Source of the DNA: Rhizobium sp. BG4 | GTDB lineage: Bacteria > Pseudomonadota > Alphaproteobacteria > Rhizobiales > Rhizobiaceae | NCBI RefSeq assembly: GCF_016864575.1 | Contig: NZ_CP044125.1 | Span: 3,392,001 to 3,456,000 of the forward strand | Length of the DNA stretch: 64,000 bases | Direction: 5' to 3' | Part shown: in pieces, positions 1 through 8,909 of the stretch | Position numbering within the stretch: position 1 is the stretch's first letter | Layout: the number at the start of each line of letters is the position of its first letter | Made by a program: the position numbers and the translations under genes | Notes under the pieces: generated by a model | The model's input: only the letters and a program-made list of their open reading frames with translations | Database searches by the model: none | What the model was told of the DNA's origin: nothing

Positions 1-499
1 GCATTTCGGCGCGCACGGTGGCCGGATCAGGACGGAGCTTGCAGGTCTTCGATTCCGCGTTCCACTCGACGTCGATGACGGGCGGCAGGCGCATCGATTC
101 CTTCGGCACATTCTGGATGAACCAGTCGGCCTGTTCGTCGGCGGACGAGCAGAAATAGTAGAAATGATAGGGGGCATGCGGAATGCCGACGGCGCGGGCG
201 CGCTGCCAGTATTCGTTGAACTTCGGGTCGACGCGGTCCTTGCCTTCGGTCGCCTTGATGAAGGCGAAGGCGACGCCCGAGGATTTCACCGTCTGCCAGT
301 CGATATCGCCCTGCCATTTGGAGATGTCGATACCGTGAATATCATTCTGATGCGGGGTCTTCGGGCCGAAATCCTGCGGATCGGTGTCCTGGAAGCGGGG
401 CTTCTTGATCGAGGCTGTTTCGAGATAGTCGTAGCCCGTGGAGCTGCAACCGGCGAGCATCAAAGCCAGCGGCAAAACGCAAAACAAAAGTCCGCGCAT
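1..499 (-). CDS. GH25-family lysozyme-like lipoprotein (3' part missing)
   Basis: The visible 166 residues begin with a lipoprotein signal peptide whose lipobox (L-A-G-Cys18) predicts an outer or inner membrane lipid anchor. A glycoside hydrolase family 25 barrel then starts at residue 55 or so, with the motif HGIDISKWQG (Asp58) and the acidic pair D143-V-E145 in PPVIDVEWN, which matches the family's catalytic DxE. GH25 enzymes cleave the MurNAc-GlcNAc bond of peptidoglycan. The gene runs off the window edge, so the end of the barrel is not seen. The start is the only ATG in front of the signal peptide. Peptidoglycan as substrate is inferred from the family. Confidence 0.85.
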   Translation of the reverse strand, partial: MRGLLFCVLPLALMLAGCSSTGYDYLETASIKKPRFQDTDPQDFGPKTPHQNDIHGIDISKWQGDIDWQTVKSSGVAFAFIKATEGKDRVDPKFNEYWQRARAVGIPHAPYHFYYFCSSADEQADWFIQNVPKESMRLPPVIDVEWNAESKTCKLRPDPATVRAEM

Positions 500-623
500 G
501 AATATCCCGTCATGTAACGAATGATCTACTTGCCCCACAGCATGACCTTCGAAGACGAATGCAGCCGAGGAATAATCCTCTTTTCACCATATCAACGTAA
601 AAAATCGGTTAGTTTCAAGTGAA

Positions 624-1298
624 TTATGCGCGCCTGGCGGTGATGACGGCGCGCCAGGCATAGCCGCCATAGAGCGTCTCGAAAGCCAATTCCGCGCCAT
701 TTTCATGGGCTTGGGCTTGCAGGACGTCGCGCAGGTTGGCGCGCGGGGTCACATGAAATTTGGCGAGCCAGCCCTTGAGCAGGGCGCGGAACCAGCCGGG
801 CAGGCCCTCCTGCTGGCCGAAATCGACGATGTGCAGCTCGCCGCCCGGATTGAGCGCGGCAATGGATGCATCGACGGCGCGCTCCCAATCGGGGATCATC
901 GACAGCGCGTAGGAGATCAGGATGCGGTCGAATCCGGTGGCGCCGAATTCACGTGGCGTGAAGGCGGTGGCGTCGGCGACGCGGAAATCCGGAACCGCAG
1001 CCTTGGTGGCAAAGGTCTTGCGGGCGGAGATCAGCATCTCCTGCGAGATGTCGAGGCCGTAGAGGCGGGCGTCGGGAAAGCGCTTGTGGGCGAGCGCCAG
1101 ATTGCGGCCCGTGCCGCAGCCGACCTCCAGCAGGGTGCCGCCCTTGGGGACGCCGAGGCTGCGGATCGCCTTGTCGCGGCCGAGCAGGTAATATTTGCGC
1201 GTCAGATCGTAGATATGACGCTGATAGCGGTACATGCCGTCCATCAGGCCGGCATGTGCTTCGGATTGGGCATCCGGGAGCGTGCGGATCTCGGTCAC
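624..1298 (-). CDS. btaB: Diacylglycerol-homoserine N-methyltransferase (betaine lipid synthesis)
   Basis: This 224-residue class I SAM-dependent methyltransferase carries motif I (EVGCGTGRN, residues 58-66) and an acidic motif II (GLDIS). Its position directly behind btaA identifies it as BtaB, which adds three methyl groups to diacylglyceryl-homoserine to give the phosphorus-free betaine lipid DGTS. The GTG start overlaps the btaA stop by four bases (GTGA, 1295-1298), so the two are probably translationally coupled. A longer frame upstream exists, but it reads through btaA in the wrong frame. Rhizobia make DGTS under phosphate limitation. The family assignment is firm and the exact product is inferred from the operon. 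Confidence 0.88.
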   Translation of the reverse strand: MTEIRTLPDAQSEAHAGLMDGMYRYQRHIYDLTRKYYLLGRDKAIRSLGVPKGGTLLEVGCGTGRNLALAHKRFPDARLYGLDISQEMLISARKTFATKAAVPDFRVADATAFTPREFGATGFDRILISYALSMIPDWERAVDASIAALNPGGELHIVDFGQQEGLPGWFRALLKGWLAKFHVTPRANLRDVLQAQAHENGAELAFETLYGGYAWRAVITARRA

Positions 1299-2539
1299 GC
1301 CTTTTTCCCGTAGATGTGGAAGCCGCCGTAGATCGCCGAGCGGTCGAGAGCCGTCATGTCGCGCGACTTCTCTTCGAAGTAATCCCACTGCTCGCGGATG
1401 GCGGGCGAGAGGCGGCCTTCGATGATGCTCTTTTCGGCGGCGGTACGGAAGATGACGCGGGCGCCGGGGCGGGCGGTGCGGCTGATCTCGGCCCAGAGGC
1501 TGTTCAGCTGCTCGTCGGTCATCCAGTCCTGCGCGTCGAGCAGGATGTATCGGTCGCGCGAGGCCGCCGGTTCCTTGGCGAGCAGTTCGGTGAAGTTGGC
1601 ATGATGCACGGTGACGCGATCGACATTGGCGCGGATCACTTCGTAATGCTCCGGCTTCAGGTAAGTCGGCAGCGGGCCTTCGTCGCCATTGGCGTAACGG
1701 CGGCCGAAGGCCTGCCAGGCGAAGTAGTTTTCGCGCATCGGGAAGTGGCAGGCGAGCTTTTCGAGGCGGTGCTTCAGCACCGGCGCGATCGAGTTGTCGG
1801 CGGCAAGGCTTGCCAGCTCGTCATATTGCTGCGGCGGGATGCCGAGGCCGAAGAGCGAGCTCTTGCGGCCGGTGATCCAGCGCACGACCGGCTTTTCGAA
1901 CAGCGGAGCGACCTTGTCGTCGAAGAATTGGCGCTGTTCGCGGATCGACTGGGTCTTGGTCATCTGCTTCAGGTCGACACCGTGCAGGCGGGCGAGCAGG
2001 TGGGCGGCACCGATGAAGCGGCCGAGCAGGCCGGTTTCATAGATATTGCGGTCGAAGACCGTGACGCGGCGGCGGCCGAACTTGCGGCCGTTCCAGTAGC
2101 TGCGCGTCGCCTCGTCGAGAACCGGCGAGAGATGCTGGTCGAAGGCGCGGCTGTTCGATGCTTCGTTCGGCATCGCCAGGAAGCGGACGAGATCGGCATG
2201 ACCCGGCAGGTTCTTGAAGGCGGCGAGCTTCAGGCGGTTCAGCGCGATGTGATGCGGGTTAAGATCGACGACGTCGATCGAGGCCGGTGCCTTGGAGAGG
2301 TAGGCCAGCATATTGCAGCCGCCGGAGCCGATCGTGACGATGCGATGATGCGGCTGCAGCTCCATGGCCTGCATGTCGAGATCGGGGTCTTCCCAGATCT
2401 GCGGATAGACGAGGCCGGAGAAGAGCAAGCCAAAAAGGCGCTCTGAAAGGCCCTCCTTGGAGAATGCCTTGTGGCGGAGAAGCGCGTCCTTGAGTTTCCG
2501 GTTCTTGCGGAAGCCGGCATCCGGTGCAAATTCGGTCAT
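1295..2539 (-). CDS. btaA: S-adenosylmethionine:diacylglycerol 3-amino-3-carboxypropyltransferase
   Basis: This 414-residue protein matches BtaA, which moves the 3-amino-3-carboxypropyl group of SAM onto diacylglycerol, the first step of DGTS betaine lipid synthesis. A glycine-rich SAM site (IGSGGCN, about 70-76) is followed by an acidic strand (DVVDLNPHH). Length and order (btaA then btaB) are as in Sinorhizobium and Rhodobacter. It is divergent from the serine hydrolase gene, and a candidate Pho box sits 48-65 bases upstream of the start, in keeping with PhoB control of betaine lipids in rhizobia. Confidence 0.92.
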   Translation of the reverse strand: MTEFAPDAGFRKNRKLKDALLRHKAFSKEGLSERLFGLLFSGLVYPQIWEDPDLDMQAMELQPHHRIVTIGSGGCNMLAYLSKAPASIDVVDLNPHHIALNRLKLAAFKNLPGHADLVRFLAMPNEASNSRAFDQHLSPVLDEATRSYWNGRKFGRRRVTVFDRNIYETGLLGRFIGAAHLLARLHGVDLKQMTKTQSIREQRQFFDDKVAPLFEKPVVRWITGRKSSLFGLGIPPQQYDELASLAADNSIAPVLKHRLEKLACHFPMRENYFAWQAFGRRYANGDEGPLPTYLKPEHYEVIRANVDRVTVHHANFTELLAKEPAASRDRYILLDAQDWMTDEQLNSLWAEISRTARPGARVIFRTAAEKSIIEGRLSPAIREQWDYFEEKSRDMTALDRSAIYGGFHIYGKKA

Positions 2540-2586
2540 CTGATTCCATCACCGTTTTTAGCGTTCAGGGCGTTTAACGCGGCGCT

Positions 2587-2604
2587 GCTACAGTTTGATG
2601 ACGC
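2587..2604 (-). promoter_or_regulatory. Candidate Pho box in front of btaA
   Basis: Read on the minus strand, the sequence is GCGTCAT-CAAA-CTGTAGC. This is two 7-base half sites four bases apart, the spacing of PhoB boxes (consensus CTGTCAT-N4-CTGTCAT). The first half matches 5 of 7 and the second 4 of 7. It lies 48-65 bases upstream of the btaA start. The site is imperfect. The spacing and the known phosphate control of this operon are the main support. Confidence 0.4.
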
Positions 2605-2718
2605 GGGCTGTGGGCATCGTTTTCCGCGCCGATAGCGTGGGATGAAATGACGCTTGTGCGTTTCGGCTCTTTTTTGTGATTGCGTTTCCTGCTTCTCTCC
2701 ACCGGTGGAGGAAGAAAC

Positions 2719-4098
2719 ATGCGTGTTGTGTTGCGTATCCTGAAGGCGCTGCTGGCGCTCGTCGTCATCGTGGTGATCGGCGGTGCCATCTGGCTCTATG
2801 TCCGGCCTCCGGAGTTGTTGCGGGTCGGCGACGGCTATGCGGCGAAGATCGTCTGCTCGAACGTCTTCATGGCGGGGCGCGATCCCGATGCGGTGCTCTA
2901 TGAGGACGTGCAGGCGCCGGGCAATCCGCTGCTGAGGCTCGTGCGTGTTTCGGTCAACCGGGAAGAGGGGAAGGTCTCGGCGCGCATCCTCGGCCTGTTT
3001 GCGCCCGGCCATGCGCTTTATCGCGGCGCTTTCGGCTGCACCAGCGTGCCCGATGGCGACTATCAGGCTGCCGCCAATGCCGCGCCGGAGGAAGATCTTG
3101 CGGTGCCGCCGCCGAGCGAGGAACTGTGGCCGGAGGGCGATCGTGTCGCCGCGTCCAACAATCCCAAGCTCGCCCCGCTGCTCGCAGACGCGGCACTCGC
3201 CGGGCCAGCGATGCGGGCGATCGTCGTGGTGCATAACGGCAAGATCGTCGCCGAGCGCTATGGAGACGGTTTCGATGCGCGCACGCCGCTGCTCGGATGG
3301 TCGATGACCAAGACCGTCAATGCCGCGCTGGTCGGCCGGGTGATGCTGGCGGGCAAGCTGAATTTCGACGATGCGCATCTCTTTGACGCCTGGCGCGGCG
3401 ATGGCCGCTCGGCGATCACGCTGGCCGATCTGCTCGGCATGGAGAGCGGCCTTGCCTTCAACGAGGATTACGGCGCCGTCGCCGATGTGACGCGCATGCT
3501 CTATCTCGACCCTGACATGGTGACGCTGCCGGTCAATGCGCCGCTGGTGGACAAGCCCGGCCAGACCTTCCGCTATTCGAGCGGTACCGCCGTGCTTCTC
3601 TCGCGAATCTGGATGGACCGGCTCGGCGATCCGCAGCGGGCCTTCGACTATCCGCGCGAGGCGCTGTTCGGGCCGCTCGGCATGTCGAGCGCCGTTCTGG
3701 AGGTCGACGCTCGTGGTACCTTCGCCGGCAGCTCCTATCTCTATGCCACCGCGCATGACTGGGCGCGCTTCGGGCAGTTCCTGATACAGGATGGCGTGTG
3801 GAACGGTCAGCGCATGCTGCCGGAGGGGTTCGTTGCGACGATGCGCACGCCGACGCAGTCGTCAGGCGGAAAATATACGCAGGGGCAGGCGTGGCTTGCG
3901 GCACCCGGCGGCGATCTGAGCGCTGCTGCGGGGCTGCCGGCCGATACGTTCTGGCTGGAAGGGCATGACGGGCAGAGCGTGGCGATTGTGCCGTCCGCCG
4001 GCCTCGTCGTCGTGCGCATGGGACTGACGCCAAGCCGGCTCGGCTACAAGCCGCAGATGCTCGTCAAACAGATCGTCGGGGCGCTGTCGTCGCCCTGA
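2719..4098 (+). CDS. Serine hydrolase, class C beta-lactamase / 6-aminohexanoate-dimer hydrolase type
   Basis: The protein has 459 residues. An N-terminal membrane segment of about 20 hydrophobic residues (roughly 5-25) should anchor it or act as an uncleaved signal, with the hydrolase domain in the periplasm. The penicillin-recognising fold is shown by S195-M-T-K198 (SxxK nucleophile motif) and Y286-S-S (YxN-like). The third motif is replaced by a His-containing HDGQS. Overall it resembles NylB-like esterases or amidases rather than a true beta-lactamase. The start was set at 2719 because GGAGGAAG lies six bases upstream, and the 13 extra upstream codons have no ribosome site. The substrate is unknown. 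Confidence 0.8.
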   Translation: MRVVLRILKALLALVVIVVIGGAIWLYVRPPELLRVGDGYAAKIVCSNVFMAGRDPDAVLYEDVQAPGNPLLRLVRVSVNREEGKVSARILGLFAPGHALYRGAFGCTSVPDGDYQAAANAAPEEDLAVPPPSEELWPEGDRVAASNNPKLAPLLADAALAGPAMRAIVVVHNGKIVAERYGDGFDARTPLLGWSMTKTVNAALVGRVMLAGKLNFDDAHLFDAWRGDGRSAITLADLLGMESGLAFNEDYGAVADVTRMLYLDPDMVTLPVNAPLVDKPGQTFRYSSGTAVLLSRIWMDRLGDPQRAFDYPREALFGPLGMSSAVLEVDARGTFAGSSYLYATAHDWARFGQFLIQDGVWNGQRMLPEGFVATMRTPTQSSGGKYTQGQAWLAAPGGDLSAAAGLPADTFWLEGHDGQSVAIVPSAGLVVVRMGLTPSRLGYKPQMLVKQIVGALSSP

Positions 4099-4121
4099 CC
4101 ATCACGTTTAAAGGGTAGGGA

Positions 4122-5075
4122 TCAGTAGTTACCCTGGGCAACGTCGTCCATGCCCTTGCGCTTGGCATCGTAATAGTAGCCGCGCGCATAGAGGCGGACC
4201 GCATCATCTTCCTTGCTGTCGGAGACGAGCCAGGCGCCGCGCAGATATTTCGCGGCGTACTTGATGTTGGTCTCGGCATCGAGCAGGCCGGACGGCTCGC
4301 CGTCGTAACCCATCGATTTCGCCGTGTTGTATTTGATCTGCATCAGGCCGAAATAGCCGCGCTTGTTATAGGCGCGCGGATTGTAGCGGCTTTCGCGATG
4401 GACGACGCGGTGAAGCAGGGACGCCGGCATTTCATAGAGCTTGGCGTATTTCTCGATCAGCTTGTTGACGAAGCCCTTTTCCGCGGTCGGCGCATCGTCG
4501 GTATCGTTGTCGCTGAACATCGGCGGTGCCGTCGGCGGATCCATCGGACCGGATTCGTCGAAGGTGAAATCGGACATCGAGCGCGGCGCGCTTGTCTGGA
4601 CCGCAAGTGCTGCGAGCGCGCCGTTCTGAGGAGTGGTCGCTGCAAAGGCGAGCTGCGTCGCGGGCGATGCCGGCGTGCCGGGACGCGGGGTCGGGACTAC
4701 GGACTGGATCGCCGTCATCTCAGGCGTCAGCGGAATCTCGGTCGGCATGGCGGCCGAAGCGGTCTGCTGGAAGGCGGCATCGGCCGGCGAAACGGCGGTC
4801 GGCAGCACGGCTGTCTCGGCCGAAAGAGCCGGCGTCGTCTGCGGATTTGCGGCAGCAAATGCCATCGGGGTCTGCGGAGCGGAGCCGTCGGCAGCCGGAA
4901 CGGCCGCCATCATCATCGCATCTTCACCCGGCTTCGGCGTCGGAACGACGGTCTGGACCGCGCTCAATTCAGCCTGGGAGGTGTACTCGACGGTCGAGCA
5001 TCCGGTCATGATCCCGCAGAGCATCGTCGAAACGACCAGACTGCGTTTCAGGCCGGAAAATCCGTTCGCTACCAT
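4122..5075 (-). CDS. Lytic transglycosylase lipoprotein (SLT domain)
   Basis: This 317-residue protein starts with a lipoprotein signal (IMTGC, Cys25). About 160 residues of low-complexity Ala/Pro/Thr sequence follow, including two near repeats of VVPTPKPG/VVPTPRPG that may span the periplasm. A C-terminal SLT domain begins near residue 205. The catalytic glutamate is E228 in HRESRYNP, followed by the family motif YFGLMQIK. Such enzymes cut peptidoglycan to leave 1,6-anhydroMurNAc ends. It is convergent with the serine hydrolase gene (23 bases between stops). Confidence 0.88.
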   Translation of the reverse strand: MVANGFSGLKRSLVVSTMLCGIMTGCSTVEYTSQAELSAVQTVVPTPKPGEDAMMMAAVPAADGSAPQTPMAFAAANPQTTPALSAETAVLPTAVSPADAAFQQTASAAMPTEIPLTPEMTAIQSVVPTPRPGTPASPATQLAFAATTPQNGALAALAVQTSAPRSMSDFTFDESGPMDPPTAPPMFSDNDTDDAPTAEKGFVNKLIEKYAKLYEMPASLLHRVVHRESRYNPRAYNKRGYFGLMQIKYNTAKSMGYDGEPSGLLDAETNIKYAAKYLRGAWLVSDSKEDDAVRLYARGYYYDAKRKGMDDVAQGNY

Positions 5076-5200
5076 TCTGTCACTTTCGTGAATCGCGCCG
5101 CCCTGGCAGCGTTTAAAAAGTTACTGAGAAGCTAAGCACTGATTTTTCCCATTAACCTATTCGTATGGGCGTCGCAACCCGCTGAAAATTGCGATTGCGT

Positions 5201-5836
5201 TCAGGCCGCAATGCGGCGGTAGCCGGCGGTGACGGCGCCGGCCGCGATCAGCAGCGTGCCGCCCGTGCGGTTGACGGCGCGCTGGACGCTTGCCTTGCGG
5301 ATGAGGCCGCGGGCGGCATGAGCGAGCAGGGCATAGCTCGAGGCGTTGATCGTGGCGAGCACCAGGAAGGTGAGTTCCATGATCAGCATCTGTTCGAAGA
5401 AGGGGGCTGCCGGGTTCAGGAACTGCGGCACAAAGGCGACGAAGAAGACGATGCTCTTCGGGTTCAGCGCGGTCACGACATAGGCGTGGAGAAAGATCTT
5501 GAGCGACTTTTCTTCCGGCAGATTGTCGTTATCGGCGACGGGGCCGGGGATGATCGGCGCCCGCCAGAGCTTGATTCCAAGCCAGATCAGGTAGGCGCCG
5601 CCGACCCACTTCAAAACTGTGAACAATGTCGCGGAAGCCGCTAGCAGGGCGCCGAGGCCGAAGAGCGATGCGGTCATGGCGGTGAAATCGCCGAGCGCTA
5701 CGCCCGATACGGTCGCCAGCGCCGTCTTGCGGCCATGACCCAGCGCATAGGAGACGACGAGGAGAATCGTCGGTCCCGGAATGGCCAGCATGATGGCGGA
5801 CGCAGCGGCAAAAGCGAGCCAGGCTTCGAGCGACAT
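5201..5836 (-). CDS. LysE/RhtB family amino-acid exporter
   Basis: This 211-residue, strongly hydrophobic protein has about six membrane segments. It carries the LysE/RhtB signature near the N-terminus (AIPGPTILLV) and the ALNPKSIVFF motif in the third quarter of the chain. Members export basic or neutral amino acids or homoserine lactones out of the cell. Which substrate applies here cannot be told from sequence. A very good ribosome site (GGAGGAGA) lies just upstream of the ATG. The gene stands between PPi-PFK and the transglycosylase on the same strand. Confidence 0.87.
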   Translation of the reverse strand: MSLEAWLAFAAASAIMLAIPGPTILLVVSYALGHGRKTALATVSGVALGDFTAMTASLFGLGALLAASATLFTVLKWVGGAYLIWLGIKLWRAPIIPGPVADNDNLPEEKSLKIFLHAYVVTALNPKSIVFFVAFVPQFLNPAAPFFEQMLIMELTFLVLATINASSYALLAHAARGLIRKASVQRAVNRTGGTLLIAAGAVTAGYRRIAA

Positions 5837-5894
5837 GGAATCTCCTCCTATTCCCTAAGAAACAAGCAAAGACACCATATCAACCCTGCGTCAA

Positions 5895-7106
5895 TCATGC
5901 GGCGCGGTATTTTTGGCCAATCTGATCCATCAATTCGGCGAACCACTTGGCCGATGTATCGAAGGCCTTGCCGCCCTTGATGCGGGGGAATTCGATGGTG
6001 CGCAGCTTGCCGTTCTGATCCTCATCGTGACCGGTGACACCGGAGACCTTGTTGAGAGCGCTTTCGACGGCGAGGTCGGTCATGCTCTGGATCAGGCGCA
6101 AATCTTCGGCGTTGGCGGGAGCCGAACGGGCGAAATAGCCGGACTTCTGCACCAGCGAACGTTCGGCATTCAGGAGGCTTGCAAACTGCTTCTGGAACCA
6201 GCCGCCGACATTGATCGTGTCGATCTTCACATGGCCGAAAGCGTCGCGCTTGATTGTTTCGCCGGCAGCTTCGCGCTCGGCGACGATGGCATCGAGGCAG
6301 GCGCCTTCGGAGACGAAGACGGTGGCGTGGCCGGTGCGGTCCATGATCTCCTTGAGACGGGCCGCTTCGGCCTGCAGGTCGAAGGCGGTCTCCGGCAGGT
6401 AGACTGCATCAATGCTCTTCATGCCTGCGTTCATCAGCATGCCGTCGACATATTCATTGTGGCGCGTGCGCTTCAGGTAGGCCTGGGCGGTCGCTGCCGT
6501 CAGCCAGCCGCAGTGGCGGCCCATGACTTCGTGGATGACGAGGGTGCGCGGGGCGGCACTCTGTTCGTTGCTGACATTGTCGAAGAAATGCGCGCCGACT
6601 TCGGCTGCCGTCCAGGCGCCGAGCGACTGGCGGATCGGCACGACGTCGTTGTCGACTGTCTTCGGCAGGCCGACGACCGTCAGGTTATAGTTGTTGGCGG
6701 CGAGATAGGCGGCAAGGTCGGCGGCGGTCGTATTGGTGTCGTCGCCACCGATCGTGTGCAGGATGGTGACGCCGTCAGCGGCGAGACGCTCGGCTGCGAC
6801 GCGCAGCGGGTTTTCGCCTTCCTTGACGAGGCCGCGCTTCACGCAATCGGCAGCGTTCGTCAGCTTGACGCGGCTGTTGCCGATCGGCGAGCCGCCATAG
6901 CGGTGCAGCAGCGGCGCCTTCTCGCGCATGTCCTTGGTGATCTTGATGCTGTCGCCGAGCAGGACGCCCTGATAGCCGGACTTGTAAGCGATCAGTTCGA
7001 TATCGGGAGCGACGTCGCTATAGCGCTCGATGAGGCCGCCGACAGCGGAAGACAGACAGGGAGCGAGGCCTCCGGCGGTCAGCATTGCGACTTTCTGTTT
7101 GGCCAT
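5895..7106 (-). CDS. pfp: Pyrophosphate-dependent 6-phosphofructokinase
   Basis: This 403-residue protein phosphorylates fructose 6-phosphate, or works in reverse, in the cytoplasm. The site GGDD (residues 120-123) replaces the GGDGS of ATP-dependent enzymes; the second Asp blocks ATP and marks PPi use. PKTVDND (148-154) holds the catalytic Asp, and MGR (195-197) binds the sugar phosphate. Full length and intact. Rhizobia rely mainly on the Entner-Doudoroff route, so this reversible enzyme may serve mostly in gluconeogenesis. That last point is inference. Confidence 0.93.
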   Translation of the reverse strand: MAKQKVAMLTAGGLAPCLSSAVGGLIERYSDVAPDIELIAYKSGYQGVLLGDSIKITKDMREKAPLLHRYGGSPIGNSRVKLTNAADCVKRGLVKEGENPLRVAAERLAADGVTILHTIGGDDTNTTAADLAAYLAANNYNLTVVGLPKTVDNDVVPIRQSLGAWTAAEVGAHFFDNVSNEQSAAPRTLVIHEVMGRHCGWLTAATAQAYLKRTRHNEYVDGMLMNAGMKSIDAVYLPETAFDLQAEAARLKEIMDRTGHATVFVSEGACLDAIVAEREAAGETIKRDAFGHVKIDTINVGGWFQKQFASLLNAERSLVQKSGYFARSAPANAEDLRLIQSMTDLAVESALNKVSGVTGHDEDQNGKLRTIEFPRIKGGKAFDTSAKWFAELMDQIGQKYRAA

Positions 7107-7443
7107 GTTCCCTCCATATCGACCTGAGATGCGCGATTGCGCACGGCTTAGCTAATGCATGCATGGGGCAGGGAAAGAGGCCTGTAAAGTAAAGAATTGA
7201 CGAAAAGTCGGCACCGCTGGCGAAGCTCGGCCGGAAGCGCCGATATAATCGATTCAGAAGGCGATCGGATGCCGCCAAGATCTGTGGAAACTGTCTCACC
7301 GCAGACGGAAAATGCGGCGTCCCATCGGCAAACAATTACCGAATTGTGAAAAGTGTTTTCAACCTTACGACTAATCGCTGCCTTGCATTGGCAACGATTA
7401 TTTGGTCATGGTGTTATCAGATATTGCGATGCGGGAAACTTCG
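7107..7443. other. Divergent intergenic region, pfp / J-domain gene
   Basis: These 337 bases must hold the promoters of both flanking genes. A TATAAT hexamer is present at 7244-7249, but no convincing -35 box lies 16-18 bases upstream on either strand. No terminator hairpin, repeat or credible small gene was found. Confidence 0.4.
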
Positions 7444-8151
7444 ATGTCCTTCTGGGAAAAACTGCTCAACGCCATTGGCAATACTGCGGGCAATGTGCTC
7501 TCCGCGGTGGTCGAGGCCGTGCGCACGGTTTTCGAAGGCGATCCCGAGACCCGCCGCAAGGTTGCCTTCTCCGTCGCTGTGATCGCGCTCTCCGCCAAGA
7601 TGGCGAAGGCGGACGGTATCGTCAGCGAGAAGGAGGTTCAGGCCTTCCGCGATATTTTCGAATTTCCGCAGGATCAGGCCAAGAACGTCGCCCGTCTCTA
7701 TAATCTGGCGCGCCAGGACGTTGCCGGCTACGAGGCCTATGCCGAGAAGCTGTCGTCGCTCTGCGTGACCTGCGCCGCAAACTGCCCGGTTCTGGAAGAC
7801 GTTCTCGACGGTCTCTTCCATATCGCCAAGGCGGATGGGCTGATCCATGAGAAGGAAATGAACTTCCTTCGTCATATCGCCGAGATCTTCAAGATGAGCG
7901 AGCAGCGCTTCGAACAGATCGCCGCGCGCCACGTTTCGATCGGCCGCGATCCCTACAAGGTTCTCGGCGTCTCCTCCGCAGACGATTTCCCGACGATCCG
8001 CCGCCGCTATCTGGCGCTGGTGAGCGAAAACCATCCGGACCGGCTGGTGTCGCGCGGCGTCCCGGAAGAGTTTCATGCGATCGCCAACGAGCGTATGGCT
8101 GCCCTCAACGACGCCTATGCGGCGATCGAGAAGGAACGCCGCGCAGCATGA
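7444..8151 (+). CDS. TerB-like / DnaJ-domain protein (DjlA-like)
   Basis: This 235-residue protein has a helical TerB-like domain (about 45-160) containing two similar acidic segments, KADGIVSEKE and KADGLIHEKE. A C-terminal J domain (about 168-232) has an intact H197-P-D199, the tripeptide that stimulates Hsp70 ATPase. This arrangement resembles E. coli DjlA, but there is no clear membrane segment at the N-terminus. It probably acts as a DnaK co-chaperone. The start at MSFWEKLL was preferred over an ATG 42 bases upstream because homologous proteins begin there as far as I recall; the ribosome site is weak for both. Its stop overlaps the amidase start (ATGA). Confidence 0.82.
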   Translation: MSFWEKLLNAIGNTAGNVLSAVVEAVRTVFEGDPETRRKVAFSVAVIALSAKMAKADGIVSEKEVQAFRDIFEFPQDQAKNVARLYNLARQDVAGYEAYAEKLSSLCVTCAANCPVLEDVLDGLFHIAKADGLIHEKEMNFLRHIAEIFKMSEQRFEQIAARHVSIGRDPYKVLGVSSADDFPTIRRRYLALVSENHPDRLVSRGVPEEFHAIANERMAALNDAYAAIEKERRAA

Positions 8152-8909
8152 CCGCTTTTACGGCAGACTACCGCAAGGCCTCCGTGAAGCCGTCGCCGAA
8201 CCATGGCGAGCGGGCAGGGGGGCGGAAGCCGGATATCATTCTTCTCCACTATACCGGGATGTCGACGCCTGAATCGGCGCTCGACTGGCTCTGTCGCGAG
8301 GAAAGCCAGGTCTCGTCGCACTATTTCGTGCATGAAAACGGCGACGTCGTGCAGATGGTGCCGGAGACGCGCCGCGCTTGGCATGCAGGCAAGAGCGGCT
8401 GGCACGGCCAGGACGACGTCAATTCCGCGTCGATCGGCATCGAAATCGCCAATGCCGGCCATCCGGGCGGGTTGCCCGAATTCCCGAAAGAGCAGATTGC
8501 GGCAGTGATCGAACTGTGTCGGGATTGTGGCGAACGTTGGTCGATCCTGCCCGAAAGAGTGCTCGGACATTCCGATGTGGCGCCGGTTCGCAAGGTCGAT
8601 CCGGGCGAGAGATTCCCCTGGGGAGAACTGCATAAAGCAGGCGTCGGGCACTGGGTCGAACCGGCGCCGATCACCGGTGGACGGTTCTTCCAGCGGGGTG
8701 ACCGTGGGCAGCCGATCGAGGCCCTGCAGTCTATGCTGTCGCTCTATGGTTACGGCACGGAAATCACGGGTGAATTCTCCGACAAGATGGCCGGTGAGCT
8801 GGAGGCTTTTCAGCGCCATTTCCGCCCGGAGCGCGTGGATGGAATCGCCGACTTCTCGACGATCGATACGCTGCACCGGCTGCTTGGCGCACTGCCGCGC
8901 TATTCGTAA
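8148..8909 (+). CDS. N-acetylmuramoyl-L-alanine amidase (amidase_2 plus PG-binding domain)
   Basis: The 253-residue protein has an AmpD/AmiD-type zinc amidase domain with ligands H34 (ILLHYTG), H141 (GHSDVAP) and D151 (KVDPGERFPW). A C-terminal peptidoglycan-binding domain follows (about 185-250). It should cleave the bond between MurNAc and L-Ala. No signal peptide is visible, so it could be cytoplasmic and recycle anhydro-muropeptides like AmpD. The peptidoglycan-binding domain argues the other way, so location is open. It overlaps the J-domain gene by four bases, so the pair is an operon. Confidence 0.88.
   Translation: MTAFTADYRKASVKPSPNHGERAGGRKPDIILLHYTGMSTPESALDWLCREESQVSSHYFVHENGDVVQMVPETRRAWHAGKSGWHGQDDVNSASIGIEIANAGHPGGLPEFPKEQIAAVIELCRDCGERWSILPERVLGHSDVAPVRKVDPGERFPWGELHKAGVGHWVEPAPITGGRFFQRGDRGQPIEALQSMLSLYGYGTEITGEFSDKMAGELEAFQRHFRPERVDGIADFSTIDTLHRLLGALPRYS

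Noticed and set aside
1256..2446. Open frame of 396 codons on the plus strand
   Set aside because: It is antisense to btaA and exists only because high-GC genes leave the opposite strand open. It has no ribosome site or family match.
2536..3756. Open frame of 406 codons on the minus strand
   Set aside because: It is the shadow of the serine hydrolase gene, which has the signal segment, motifs and ribosome site.
2719..4098. True class C beta-lactamase (AmpC)
   Set aside because: SxxK is present, but the KTG motif is replaced by a His-containing HDGQS and the length is larger than AmpC; an esterase or amidase is more likely.
5913..7127. Open frame of 404 codons opposite the PPi-PFK gene
   Set aside because: The minus strand gives an intact enzyme with all motifs. 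The plus frame has no recognisable protein.
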